Shown here one piece after another: positions 8,962 through 19,200 of a stretch of 64,000 bases of DNA. Position 1 is the first letter of the stretch. Each line of letters starts with the position of its first letter. The notes under the pieces are model-generated. The model was given only the letters and a program-made list of their open reading frames with translations. It ran no database searches and was not told the origin of the DNA. The position numbers were made by a program, and so were the translations under genes. Origin of the DNA: Sphingobacterium spiritivorum ATCC 33861 (GTDB lineage Bacteria; Bacteroidota; Bacteroidia; Sphingobacteriales; Sphingobacteriaceae); assembly GCF_000143765.1 (NCBI RefSeq), contig NZ_GL379770.1, forward strand, positions 1,514,903 to 1,578,902, written 5' to 3'.

Positions 8962-11900
8962 ATGAAGAAATCTTTACTATTTTTTGCTTTAGTTCTTGCA
9001 AGCTACGGTACGATCCAGGCGCAGGTAACGACAAGTAGTGTAACTGGTATTGTGACTCAAACAAGCGGTCAAGTTACTGCCGGAGCTACAATTAAAGCGA
9101 CTCACGTCCCATCCGGTACCGTTTATTCGGGTTCAGCCAATGGAGCAGGACGATTCAACCTGGCTAACATGCGTGTTGGTGGTCCCTACAAAGTAGAGGT
9201 GACCTATGTCGGTCAAAACCCTATTTTGTATGAGGATATTTATCTTCAGTTGGGTGAGCCTTTTGTGCTAAATCCTAAGTTTGGCGAAAAGGAAACTAGT
9301 CTTGACGAGGTAGTCGTTACAGGACGAAATGCGTTGAAAAGTGAGAAAAATGGAGCTTCAACAATTGTTGGAAGAAGACAAATTGAAAATCTTCCTTCTA
9401 TTACCCGAAGTGTAAATGATTTGACTCGTTTGACACCACAAGCTAACGGTACTTCTATCGGTGGTGGTAATTTCAGATCAAATAACTTTACTTTGGATGG
9501 GGCTAACTTTAACAATCAATTTGGTATCGGAAGTAATGTTCCTGCTAATGGCTCACCAATTTCTATTGATGCGATTGAACAGATCTCAGTAAATGTAACA
9601 CCTTACGATGTACGTCAATCCGGATTTACAGGAGCTGCGATCAATGCTGTAACGCGTTCTGGTCGTAATGAGTTTTTTGGATCCGCTTTCTATACAGGGC
9701 GTTCAGATAAACAACAAGGAACACGTATAGGTGACGTATTGACTCCGGTAAACCAATTGTCAGTAAAACAATATGGTGTCAGCCTGGGTGGGCCAATTAT
9801 AAAAGATAAAGTATTCTTTTTTGTTAATTTAGAACAGAATAAAACTGAGGAGCCAGGTCCTGTCAAAATCGCTTCTTCTCCAACAAATCCTTTCGGAGTA
9901 GCAGGTACACCATCTTACGTAGCAAGACCTACAGAAACTTTTATGAATGAGGTTTCGGCATTTTTAAAAGAAAAATACGGATATGAAACCGGACCTTATC
10001 AGGGATACTCTAATAAAAGTAATAATGATAAATTATTTGCACGTTTAGACTGGAATATTGCCAGCAATCATAAGATTAACTTCAGATATAATCAGGTAAA
10101 AGCTAAATCTCCTGCAGAAATTAGTAACTCTTTTACAGGATCGAATCTTTCAGGATTAAGCCGTACAGGAAGTAATGCACTACATTTCTCTAACTCCAAT
10201 TATTTTCAGGAAACCAATCTGTACTCTGCAACATTAGAATATACAGGTAAATTTGGAAATGTAAACAGTTCAGCCCGTATTTCTTATGTTAATCAGGATG
10301 AACCACGTTCTGTAGACGGAGGTTTATTTCCATTAGTGGATATTAAAGAAGGTAATAATATAATTACCACATTTGGATATGAGCCATTCTCATATGGTAA
10401 CTTAAGACAGGTTAAAACATGGACTGCTAACTATGATGTAAATTATACTTATAATAATCATGATTTTACAGCAGGAATTCAGTTTGAGACCAGTGATGTA
10501 AAAAATGGATTTCAGCGTTTTGGTGCCGGATATTATTTATTTAATTCATGGGATGACTTTAAGAATGGCGCAAAAGCAGCTAATTATGCATTAACTTATC
10601 CGTTAACTCCGGATGGTTCTCAGGCATTCCCACGCTTTAAATTTAATCAATGGTCATTGTATTTACAGGATCAATTTACCGTAAATGACAAATTGAAATT
10701 AACAGGAGGATTACGTTTTGAACTTCCGGGATACCCTGATGTTTCAGAAATTAAAGATCATCCTTTGATCTCTGCATTAACTTTTGCGGATGGTTTAAAA
10801 ATAAATACAGGTGTTCTGCCAAAGACAAAAGTAATGGTTTCTCCAAGATTTGGTTTCAATTACGACGTAATGGGTGATCGTTCACTGATGCTTAGAGGAG
10901 GAACTGGAATCTTTACTGGTCGTATTCCTTTCGTGTGGATAGTATCTCAGTCTGGTGATTCAGGTATGCTTCAGGCAAGTATTATTAGAACTGGAAATGA
11001 TGTTCCAAATTTCAGTCCTGATATCAAGGCTAATTATCCGGCAGCCATTGCAGATCCTACTTCTCAGATTTCTTCTTCCAGTATTTCTGTAATGGATCCG
11101 AATTTGAAATTCCCTTCCACCTGGAAATCAAGTTTAGCGGTTGATTATAAACTTCCGTTCGGTGTAATCGGTACATTAGAAGGTATTTATAATAAGGATA
11201 TAAATGCAGTTGTAGCAAGAAATGTGAATTTAGCAAATCCTAAAGAAATGAAGATTGCAGGTTATGCAGATAACCGCTTTGTATATGGAGATGCTAATGT
11301 GGATAAATTTATAAACAAACTAGCTAACAACCAGGCTTCTCCTACGGGTACTGGAGCATTTTCAGCTATTCAGATGTCTAATCAAAAAGGAGGACATTAT
11401 TGGTCTGTAACTGCACAATTATCAAAAGCATTTGAAGACGGATTCTCTGCTTCCTTAGCTTATACAAGAAGCGGTGCTAAAAACTATGGTGACGGATCAG
11501 GTAGTCAGATTGCTAACTTATGGTCTCTTCCTTATCAATATGGAGGTAATTCCAACATCCCAAGTTTAAGTTATACAGACAATGTATTGCCAGATCGTCT
11601 GGTAGGGTCAGTTTCTTACGCAAATAAATGGATTAAAAATCTAAATACCTCAGTTACATTATTCTATTCAGGTTCTTCAACTGGTCGCGTTTCCTATGCG
11701 TACAATGGTGACTTTAACCGCGATGGACAAAATAATGACCTGATCTATGTTCCAAAGGATGCTTCTGAAATTTCTTTTGTTGATATTGCTGCATCAGCAG
11801 GATCTATTTATGGTGGAAAAGCGTATACAGCTCAACAGCAATCCGATATTTTCTTTGCTTTGATTGATAGCGATGATTATCTGAAATCAAGAAAAGGTAA

Positions 11901-12270
11901 ATATGCAGAACGTAACGGTGGAGTTATGCCTTGGAGACATCAGTTTGATTTAAGATTAACGCAGGAAATCTTTAACGGAATTGGCGGAGGTAAAAATTCT
12001 CTTGAGTTCTTCTGGGACGTATTCAACATTGGTAACTTATTTAATTCAGATTGGGGAGTATATAAGATTAGCAATAATCAGTTGTTAATCCCTGTCAATA
12101 TGGTTAAATCAAACAGTAACCCTACATCTTTAGATGTAGAAGGTAATGTAAAACCAACATTCAGATTGAATGGTGCAAATGGTGATGTGATCAGAGAAAC
12201 AACTCGTGTGAATCAAACAATTACTTCAACATACTACATGCAGTTTGGTGTTAAGTTTAAATTCAACTAG
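8962..12270 (+). CDS. Oar-like TonB-dependent outer-membrane receptor
   Basis: 1102-residue outer-membrane protein. A signal peptide (to about residue 20, ending IQAQ) is followed by a carboxypeptidase-regulatory-like beta-sandwich domain (SVTGIVTQTSGQVTAGATIKATHV..., about 25-110), a TonB-box-like LDEVVVTG at about 114-121, a plug (IENLPSITRSVNDLTRLTP; NNFTLDGANFNNQF) and a large barrel ending in KFKFN. The plug and barrel resemble Oar of Myxococcus rather than SusC, and no SusD partner is adjacent. The ligand is unknown. It is a single-gene unit closed by a strong terminator at 12292. Confidence 0.9.
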   Translation: MKKSLLFFALVLASYGTIQAQVTTSSVTGIVTQTSGQVTAGATIKATHVPSGTVYSGSANGAGRFNLANMRVGGPYKVEVTYVGQNPILYEDIYLQLGEPFVLNPKFGEKETSLDEVVVTGRNALKSEKNGASTIVGRRQIENLPSITRSVNDLTRLTPQANGTSIGGGNFRSNNFTLDGANFNNQFGIGSNVPANGSPISIDAIEQISVNVTPYDVRQSGFTGAAINAVTRSGRNEFFGSAFYTGRSDKQQGTRIGDVLTPVNQLSVKQYGVSLGGPIIKDKVFFFVNLEQNKTEEPGPVKIASSPTNPFGVAGTPSYVARPTETFMNEVSAFLKEKYGYETGPYQGYSNKSNNDKLFARLDWNIASNHKINFRYNQVKAKSPAEISNSFTGSNLSGLSRTGSNALHFSNSNYFQETNLYSATLEYTGKFGNVNSSARISYVNQDEPRSVDGGLFPLVDIKEGNNIITTFGYEPFSYGNLRQVKTWTANYDVNYTYNNHDFTAGIQFETSDVKNGFQRFGAGYYLFNSWDDFKNGAKAANYALTYPLTPDGSQAFPRFKFNQWSLYLQDQFTVNDKLKLTGGLRFELPGYPDVSEIKDHPLISALTFADGLKINTGVLPKTKVMVSPRFGFNYDVMGDRSLMLRGGTGIFTGRIPFVWIVSQSGDSGMLQASIIRTGNDVPNFSPDIKANYPAAIADPTSQISSSSISVMDPNLKFPSTWKSSLAVDYKLPFGVIGTLEGIYNKDINAVVARNVNLANPKEMKIAGYADNRFVYGDANVDKFINKLANNQASPTGTGAFSAIQMSNQKGGHYWSVTAQLSKAFEDGFSASLAYTRSGAKNYGDGSGSQIANLWSLPYQYGGNSNIPSLSYTDNVLPDRLVGSVSYANKWIKNLNTSVTLFYSGSSTGRVSYAYNGDFNRDGQNNDLIYVPKDASEISFVDIAASAGSIYGGKAYTAQQQSDIFFALIDSDDYLKSRKGKYAERNGGVMPWRHQFDLRLTQEIFNGIGGGKNSLEFFWDVFNIGNLFNSDWGVYKISNNQLLIPVNMVKSNSNPTSLDVEGNVKPTFRLNGANGDVIRETTRVNQTITSTYYMQFGVKFKFN

Positions 12271-12291
12271 TATTTTTTAGGAATAGAAAGT

Positions 12292-12327
12292 AAAACCCTC
12301 GCTGAATATTTTCAGCGAGGGTTTTTT
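12292..12327 (+). terminator. intrinsic terminator after the Oar-like receptor
   Basis: CCCTCGCTGAA at 12296-12306 pairs perfectly with TTCAGCGAGGG at 12311-12321 around TATT, followed by six T. The flanking AAAA/TTTT extends the stem. Confidence 0.9.
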
Positions 12328-12364
12328 ATGATCCAATTTTATTATAGCGAGTTTTGAAGAATAA

Positions 12365-12529
12365 AATTTAACATCCACTTTCAGAGTAGTTACTTTTGAT
12401 AGCTGTATTTCAATTACTAATACTCCTCACTACAGATTGAACAATTTGAATAACAATAAGCCATATTTTGAACAGGATATCGTATCCAGATGGTCTGCAC
12501 AAGTAGGTATTCGTTATATCTTCAACTAA
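12365..12529 (+). pseudogene. C-terminal remnant of a second TonB-dependent receptor
   Basis: A frame without its own start is open for 54 codons and ends NKPYFEQDIVSRWSAQVGIRYIFN then stop (last 24 residues, at about 12455-12529, given in part here: RWSAQVGIRYIFN). This is the typical last beta strand of an outer-membrane TonB receptor, with the terminal aromatic-Asn pair seen in the intact receptor just upstream. The rest of the gene is missing. A hairpin terminator follows at 12562. I infer a tandem receptor that was deleted down to its tail. The reading frame upstream of about 12429 is no longer recognisable. Confidence 0.7.
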
Positions 12530-12561
12530 TTTAGAGGATACACATCTTCTTTATATGAAAT

Positions 12562-12607
12562 CCCCGTCAGAATTTCTGGCGAGGATTCTTTCTTTTTTTT
12601 TTTTTTT
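12562..12607 (+). terminator. terminator after the receptor remnant, with 15-T tract
   Basis: CCCCGTCAGAA at 12562-12572 pairs with TTCTGGCGAGG at 12574-12584 with one mismatch and one wobble. It is followed by a pyrimidine stretch ending in a run of 15 T at 12593-12607. Its sequence is nearly the same as the hairpin at 13978-13998 on the far side of the protease gene. Confidence 0.7.
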
Positions 12608-12715
12608 GCACTAATGAATGTTGAGTATTTGTTATATTAATGTTGTATTTGTTATTTTATATCGAAGAAAAGAATATTTTCGTAAATTTATATAGTTTAA
12701 TTTAAATTTATGATT

Positions 12716-13951
12716 ATGAAAAATTATGTTTTTATGTTTTTTATTGTATTGTTGTTTTCTTGCAATAAGAATGATGAATTGACAACCGATAATAATTCAG
12801 ATTCGAAATATATTGAAAAATTAAAAAATTTAGGATTTGATTTATCAGAAGGTTTTTATCAGGACAAAAATGGCTACACAGTAGAATATGATATTTTTCT
12901 ATCTAAAGAGGATATTGATTATTTTACTGACCAAAAAGATCTTGAGCAATTTAGAGGTATTGAACTGAACAAGTTGGCATCAATAAATCCAACAAAACTT
13001 GATGTTAAGAAAATTTCCCAATATAGAACTACAGAGATGGTTAATTATATATCTGTAGGGGGATTACGATCTATTTCAATTTATCTTGATCCATCATTGA
13101 ATAATGTTATTGGCAATCAGTTGAATGTAGCTATACAAAGATATAATGATTTAGAGTTAGCTCTCATATTTGAAAGAACTCAAAATCCTGCTAATGCTAA
13201 CATAAAAATAGTATCTGTTTATGATAATTCAGATGATGCATATTTAATGAAAGCAGGATTTCCTAAAAACGGATCTCCATTTAATGAGATTTTAGTAAAT
13301 ACATATTTTTACAATTCCTCTACTACAAGAAATGATGTGCCTTCTACATTAGCCCATGAAATAGGACATTGCATAGGTTTACGACATACAGATTATATGA
13401 ATCGAGTATTTAGTTGTGGTGTAAAACCAGGAAAAAATCCTAATGAAGGAAGTGGAAATAATGGGGCTGTTCACATAACTGGAACTCCTAATACTGCCGA
13501 AAATAATTCATATATGTTGGCTTGTATTTCGGGCAGTGATAGACCGTTTACTAGTAATGATATTATAGCGTTAAAAACGCTTTATAATAGAGAAAGACCA
13601 TACATAAGAGAAGATAGACAAGAGGAAGAACTATTTTATGATTCGTATAGCGGGTCTTTTGATATAAGAGTTACATCAACATTTTCTTTGTTTAAAGATA
13701 AAGCAATGACTCAGCCATATACTAAACCTTATGAAATACTTTTAATGGTTGGATATACCTACTATGAAACATATAATAAAACCAAGTATAATCCAGTAAG
13801 TCGAAAGGAATCATTTATTTTACAGCCAGGAACAAATTCGGTTTCTATTACAAAAGAATGGATGGAAGACAGGGAGTTTGGCGATTTAGTTTTTGGAAGA
13901 AAGACTGAATATTATTCATTAGTAGATTTTTACGGATATCAGAGGCCTTAA
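12716..13951 (+). CDS. HEIGH-type zinc metalloprotease lipoprotein (peptidase M57-like)
   Basis: 411-residue predicted lipoprotein. The signal peptide MKNYVFMFFIVLLFSC carries the lipobox Cys at residue 16. A zincin motif HEIGHCIGLRHTD at about residue 211 supplies the HExxHxxGxxH zinc ligands and catalytic Glu of the dual-action HEIGH or M57 family. The C-terminal 110 residues have no recognised domain. The gene is clearly richer in A and T than its neighbours and stands alone between two near-identical terminator hairpins, which suggests it was inserted there. Start 12716 is preferred over the ATG two codons upstream for a normal lipoprotein signal. A role in degrading external protein is likely but not shown. 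Confidence 0.82.
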   Translation: MKNYVFMFFIVLLFSCNKNDELTTDNNSDSKYIEKLKNLGFDLSEGFYQDKNGYTVEYDIFLSKEDIDYFTDQKDLEQFRGIELNKLASINPTKLDVKKISQYRTTEMVNYISVGGLRSISIYLDPSLNNVIGNQLNVAIQRYNDLELALIFERTQNPANANIKIVSVYDNSDDAYLMKAGFPKNGSPFNEILVNTYFYNSSTTRNDVPSTLAHEIGHCIGLRHTDYMNRVFSCGVKPGKNPNEGSGNNGAVHITGTPNTAENNSYMLACISGSDRPFTSNDIIALKTLYNRERPYIREDRQEEELFYDSYSGSFDIRVTSTFSLFKDKAMTQPYTKPYEILLMVGYTYYETYNKTKYNPVSRKESFILQPGTNSVSITKEWMEDREFGDLVFGRKTEYYSLVDFYGYQRP

Positions 13952-13977
13952 TCTTAGCGCTCATTAAATTAAGAAAC

Positions 13978-13998
13978 CCCGTCAGAATTTCTGACGGG
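13978..13998. terminator. perfect hairpin between convergent protease and LOG genes
   Basis: CCCGTCAGAA and TTCTGACGGG form a perfect 10-base inverted repeat around one T. It sits between convergent genes and could stop transcripts from both sides, though the T tracts are weak. The same core occurs at 12562-12584. Confidence 0.6.
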
Positions 13999-14029
13999 CT
14001 GTTGTATTAATTAGATTTTAGATTGCTCT

Positions 14030-14731
14030 CTAAAAATTCGGTTTTAGCAGATACTTATCGTAGAATCTGAAGATATGTTCTGCAGCATCTTCTGCACTAT
14101 CGACTACACGATACAGTTTCAGATCTTCTTCACTGATATAGGCATTGCCCAACATTGTATTCTGAACCCAATCAATTAATCCGCCCCAATATTCGCTACC
14201 TACCAATACAATAGGGAAGCGGGCAATCTTTCCGGTCTGAATCAGCGTAATGGCTTCAAACAACTCATCCATCGTTCCGAATCCCCCGGGCATAACAATA
14301 TATCCCTGAGAATATTTCATAAACATGACTTTACGAACAAAGAAGTAATTAAATTCCAGCAGCTTATCCCTGTCAATATACTTATTGTGGAATTGTTCAA
14401 AAGGAAGTTCTATATTCAGACCTACGGATTTACCTCCGGCTTCATAAGCACCTTTGTTAGCTGCTTCCATAATACCGGGACCGCCTCCAGAAATAACACC
14501 GTAACCTCTTTCTGTCAATAGCTTGCCGATATCGACAGCCATTTGATAATATTTATGTTCTCGGGGAGTTCTGGCAGATCCGAATATGGATACACAAGGA
14601 CCTATTTTAGCTAGTTTTTCAAAACCATCAACAAATTCCGACATGATCTTAAAGATCTGCCACGAATCTTTCACCTTAATCTCCTGCCAAGTTTTGTTCT
14701 CGAACGCACGTAAGATTTTATCTTCCTTCAT
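14030..14731 (-). CDS. LOG family protein (nucleoside monophosphate phosphoribohydrolase-like)
   Basis: 233-residue Rossmann-fold protein of the TIGR00730 family. The signature motifs are PGIMEAANKGA, within GGGPGIMEAANKG at about residues 83-95, and PGGFGTMDE at about 148-156. These match LOG enzymes that remove ribose 5-phosphate from cytokinin nucleotides and other nucleoside monophosphates. A leading segment (about residues 1-45) resembles the longer bacterial form. It is probably cytosolic and monocistronic. The physiological substrate in this organism is not evident. Confidence 0.88.
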   Translation of the reverse strand: MKEDKILRAFENKTWQEIKVKDSWQIFKIMSEFVDGFEKLAKIGPCVSIFGSARTPREHKYYQMAVDIGKLLTERGYGVISGGGPGIMEAANKGAYEAGGKSVGLNIELPFEQFHNKYIDRDKLLEFNYFFVRKVMFMKYSQGYIVMPGGFGTMDELFEAITLIQTGKIARFPIVLVGSEYWGGLIDWVQNTMLGNAYISEEDLKLYRVVDSAEDAAEHIFRFYDKYLLKPNF

Positions 14732-15294
14732 ATTTAAATACTGTTTAAAAAAATTATAGCCATCTTCTGAGGATGACTCTTACAAGATATACATTTTTTC
14801 TAAAATCAAAAATAATTATGCTGTCATAGTTTTTGCAGACGCAGAAAAAAATAAATTACAGGACTCAGGAATAAGGGATAATTTACGTATCACCTGATCA
14901 GCCTGTAAGTGAGTGTTTAATAGCCGGAACGTATTTCCTTCCGATAATTATGTGTTGCTGTTTATGTTTCTCCAATTTACATTAATCTAACAATAGCACC
15001 ATGTTTTCTTAAAGATGCTGTAATATCTACTTAATATGTAAAAGCTAGGTTTGCAGCGTGAAATATCGATTTAGCAATGTCTGTGAAGTTTGAAAATCAA
15101 TCCTTTTAAATTTCTGACTATTCGCCGAATTCAGACAGAAGAAATCAGATGACCACAGTTTTCAGTACGTATTAACCCGTAAACTATTAAATATTCGTGT
15201 GCATATGAAATATCCATGTAGTACAGGCTACACAAATACGAATGAATATAGTTTGGATATTCCATATGACAATTGAAAATCAAATTTTATGCAT
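14732..15294. other. long intergenic leader of the PI-PLC/SusCD operon
   Basis: 563 bases between divergent genes with no credible coding frame. It must hold the LOG promoter and the promoter of the 15295-22825 operon. A TAnnTTTG match (TAGGTTTG, about 15049-15056) lacks a good upstream partner. The inverted repeat at 15202-15268 is the main structured element. Confidence 0.45.
15202..15268. promoter_or_regulatory. 15-base inverted repeat in the leader of the PI-PLC operon
   Basis: CATATGAAATATCCA at 15202-15216 and TGGATATTCCATATG at 15254-15268 are inverted copies with one mismatch, separated by 37 bases. They end 26 bases before the first operon gene. Either an RNA stem-loop or a two-site operator would fit. 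No known Bacteroidota regulator motif is recognised. Confidence 0.4.
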
Positions 15295-16251
15295 ATGAAA
15301 CTTTACATCAACTACATTTTACTTTTACTGGTCGTCTTGACTTCCTGTAATTCTTCTGAAATTGAAAAACTACAGCTTTCCCAATCGTCTGCATCTGTGG
15401 CGCAGGTACTGCCGGAGGGGACAAACTGGATGAGCTTTATCCAGGGAGAGCGTAAGCTTTCCGCACTGAGTATTCCGGGGACACATGATGCCGGTGCTCG
15501 CTATGAACCTGTTTCGGGCACTGCAAAGACGCAGAACCTGACCATCGCAGAGCAACTGAATGCCGGAGTCCGTTTTCTGGATGTGCGTTGTCGTTTTGTA
15601 GATGATAACTTTGCTATCCATCACGGACCAGTATATCAGCATCTCAATTTTGATGATGTACTGCAATCCTGCAAAAGCTTCTTACAAGCACATCCTTCGG
15701 AAACCATTATTATGAGTGTCAAGGAAGAGCATACACCCAATGGCAATTCAATGACTTTCGAAGAGCGTTTTATCAAGTATACCGATGCCTATTCAGGTCT
15801 GTTCAGGTTAGAGGCAGATATTCCTTCTTTACAGCAGGCACGGGGTAAGATTGTGTTATTAAGAAGATTCAGCAGCGCACAGGCACTCGGTATTCAGGCC
15901 AATAACGGATGGTCGGACAACACCTCTTTCACCATTCAGAATCAGGAATCTACTCTACAGGTACAGGATGCCTATCAGGTGAGCAGTAATACAGATAAAT
16001 GGAATGCCATCCATACTTTATTGAATACAAGTAAGAATACGGATCCGGCTTCCGGAACATTGTTTTTGAATTTCTCCAGCGGATATCAGAAAAAATTATG
16101 GGTGATCCCTAACATTCCGTCCGTATCCAATGAGATAAACCCCAAATTATTAAACTATTTCAATCAGCAGACGACCAGCCATTTCGGGGTTATTATTACC
16201 GATTTTATTCATGCTGATCTGGCTAAAAGTATTTTCAATACCAATTTTTAA
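15295..16251 (+). CDS. phosphatidylinositol-specific phospholipase C-like lipoprotein
   Basis: 318-residue lipoprotein (signal MKLYINYILLLLVVLTSC, Cys18). The rest is a PI-PLC X-type TIM barrel with both catalytic histidines in their usual setting: GTHDAG near residue 62 and IHHGPVYQ near residue 108, plus LDVRCRF and IMSVKEEH for substrate contacts. PI-PLCs cleave phosphatidylinositol or GPI anchors to inositol phosphates and diacylglycerol. It is the first gene of an operon with SusC, SusD and an alkaline phosphatase fusion, so the released head group is likely what the operon handles. Start 15295 is preferred over 15289 for the signal peptide. Confidence 0.87.
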   Translation: MKLYINYILLLLVVLTSCNSSEIEKLQLSQSSASVAQVLPEGTNWMSFIQGERKLSALSIPGTHDAGARYEPVSGTAKTQNLTIAEQLNAGVRFLDVRCRFVDDNFAIHHGPVYQHLNFDDVLQSCKSFLQAHPSETIIMSVKEEHTPNGNSMTFEERFIKYTDAYSGLFRLEADIPSLQQARGKIVLLRRFSSAQALGIQANNGWSDNTSFTIQNQESTLQVQDAYQVSSNTDKWNAIHTLLNTSKNTDPASGTLFLNFSSGYQKKLWVIPNIPSVSNEINPKLLNYFNQQTTSHFGVIITDFIHADLAKSIFNTNF

Positions 16252-16266
16252 AACAATATCATATAC

Positions 16267-19200
16267 ATGAAGAAAAACTATGTGTGGCTGGCAGCGATGC
16301 TGTTTTGCCATGTGGGTGTAAGTACCCCGAGCTATGCAGGCATCTCCGGATTTGGGAATGCCGTTATCCGCTATGACCAGCGACCTCTGAAAGGAATTGT
16401 CAAAGGGGTCGACGGATTACCGCTTTCCGGTGTATCTGTACAATTGGCAAAGTCCGGCAAAGCTGTACAGACAGATCAGCAGGGAGCTTTCGAACTGAGC
16501 GCACAGGTAGGTGACCAGCTAAAAATAAGCAGTATAGGATTTCTGATTCAAATCATCACTGTAGATGAGCGTCTGCAATACAATATAACACTACAGGAAG
16601 ACAGTCAGACCTTGTCTGAAGTGGTGGTCGTCGGATACGGCAAGCAAAGCCGCAGTACAGTGACGGGTTCTGTTGCCAGTGTAGGTCTGGACAGAGTAAG
16701 TTCGCGCTCCATGAACAATCTCGGGGATGTATTGCAGGGTAAAGCACCCGGTGTAGTCGTGACGAATGAGGGTGGAGATCCTACCGCCAAACCTCGTATC
16801 AATATCAGGGGACTTGGCGGTATCAACGGAGAAGAACCTCTGTATGTCATTGACGGTTCCATATATTCGGGAGTGCCTATGCTCAATCCTAATGATATCG
16901 AATCCATATCTGTACTGAAAGATGCAGCGGCTTCTATTTACGGAGCGCGTGCTTCGGGTGGGGTGATACTGGTCACGACCAAATCGGGACGCAAAGACCC
17001 TGTAAGTATCAATGTCGATGCTAAGCAGGGTTTTCAGTCTGCATGGAAAAAACCAAAACCACTAAATGCTGCACAGCGGGCACAGGTATCTAATCTGGCT
17101 GCCGATAATGCCGGTGTAAACCGTAATGATGCCTTCAATGCGGAGAAATATCCGGACGGGCAGATTACCCGTACCAACTGGATAGATGAAGTCATGCAAA
17201 ATGGTTACATTCAGGATTATAATGTTTCTCTGGATGGTGGAAATGAACATTCTACATTATACTCCAGTTTCAATTACCGTAAAGGAGAGGGGATTCTGCT
17301 CAATACTTATAATGAACGTTATAATATCCGTATCAACGCCAAACATGAGATCAAGCCCTGGCTTACTATCGGCGAAAATCTTTATCTGAATTATGACAAC
17401 GGGAATGGAGCTGCTACAGGAGACGGTTACACCGGAGCTTTGATCTCTGCGATCTATTACCCGTCAAATGTACCGGTATACGATGAAAACGGAGCTTTTT
17501 CCGGACTTCCGCTACCTTACGGACCGGGAGCATACGGAGATATTATCAATCCGGTAGCTTATCTGAAGCGTCTGGATATTGATAATCCTACTTACAATCT
17601 TGTAGTGAATCCGTATGTAGAACTGAAGCTGGCCAAGGGGTTGAAATTCAGATCTAACTTCAGTATGACAGAGGGCTTCAATAACTTTAAACAGTTCACT
17701 ACCCGTGTTCCGGAAATCGGGAAACCATCCAATTCCAATAAGCTAACCCTGAATGATAAGCGCTCCAGTGATATACTTGCCGAACAGATCCTGACGTATT
17801 CCCTGGATAAAGGCGATCATCATGTAGACGCTTTGGCAGGATTCAATTATCAGAAAATCACATCCCGCTTCAATGAGATCACAGGACAGGGATTTGTGAG
17901 TGAAGCTCCTGAGATGCGCTATCTGGTCAATGCAAGTGAGACACTCGCTCCATTGGATGGTTACGAGGCCTCGACATTATTGTCTTATCTGGGACGTGTC
18001 AACTATAATTACAAACAAAAGTATATGCTATCTCTGACAGGCAGAAGAGATGGGAGTTCACTGGTGGCTCCGCAAAACAGATTTCAGAATTACGGATCTG
18101 TAGCAGCGGCATGGTCGCTTAAAAAAGAGAATTTCCTGCAGGATGTAAACTGGCTTTCCGAACTGAAATTAAGAGGTAGTTACGGGGTATTGGGTAATCT
18201 GGGTAGTCTGGATCCATTTGCTGTCAATCCGTTGCTGAGCCGCTCACAGATCTTTATGGGAAATACGCCGACACGTGTTACCTATCTGGCTGAAACAAAA
18301 AGAGCCAGTACTGATCTGACCTGGGCGGAATCTGAGCAGACGAATATCGGATTAGACCTGGGACTGATGAATAACCGCCTTTCTGTTATCGCGGATTATT
18401 TTATTAAGAATACCAATAATATGATTATGGAGTTGCCATTACCGGGAACTACAGGATTGAAAAATCAGATTGTAAATGGCGGAAGTGTGGAGGATAAAGG
18501 GATAGAATTGGGTATTCAGTATCAATCTAAAGGAGAAAGTGAGTTCCAGTATGGATTTGGCGGAAGTATTACCTCCGTCAAAAACGAAATAAAATCTTTA
18601 GCAGGAGGGGTGCAGACGCAGGCTTTGCCTATCAGTTTCCGTCAGATGTTAAATCCTGTAATCCTGCAGGTTGGCGAGTCTCTTTATTCCTATAAAGTGG
18701 TGCAGACAGACGGAATCTTTCAGTCAGAAGAAGAGGTGAAAGCGCACACGAACGGCAGCGGAGGGCTGATTCAGCCGAATGCCAAGCCGGGAGATTTCCG
18801 TTTTAAAGATGCTAACGGTGACGGAAAGATAGACGCACAAGACCGCGTTTTTGTAGGTAATGCTTATCCTACTTTCTCTTACGGCATCAATTTCAATGCA
18901 TCTTACAAGGGCTTTGATCTGAATATGTTTTTCCAGGGGGTAGAGGGTAATAAGCTATTCAATGCGATGAAATTCAGCACCCTTAATGCCGGTGTGGGAC
19001 AGCAGTATAATATGCTGGAGGGCGTATTGGATGCCTGGACTCCTGAAAATCGCAGCAATGAACTTCCGCGTGTCTCCTTACGTGACGAGAACCGTAATTT
19101 CTATGAAACATCTGATTTCTATGTAGAAAACGGCTCTTATGTCCGTCTGAAAAACCTGACACTGGGCTATACACTGCCAAAGGCACTATCCGAACGTATG

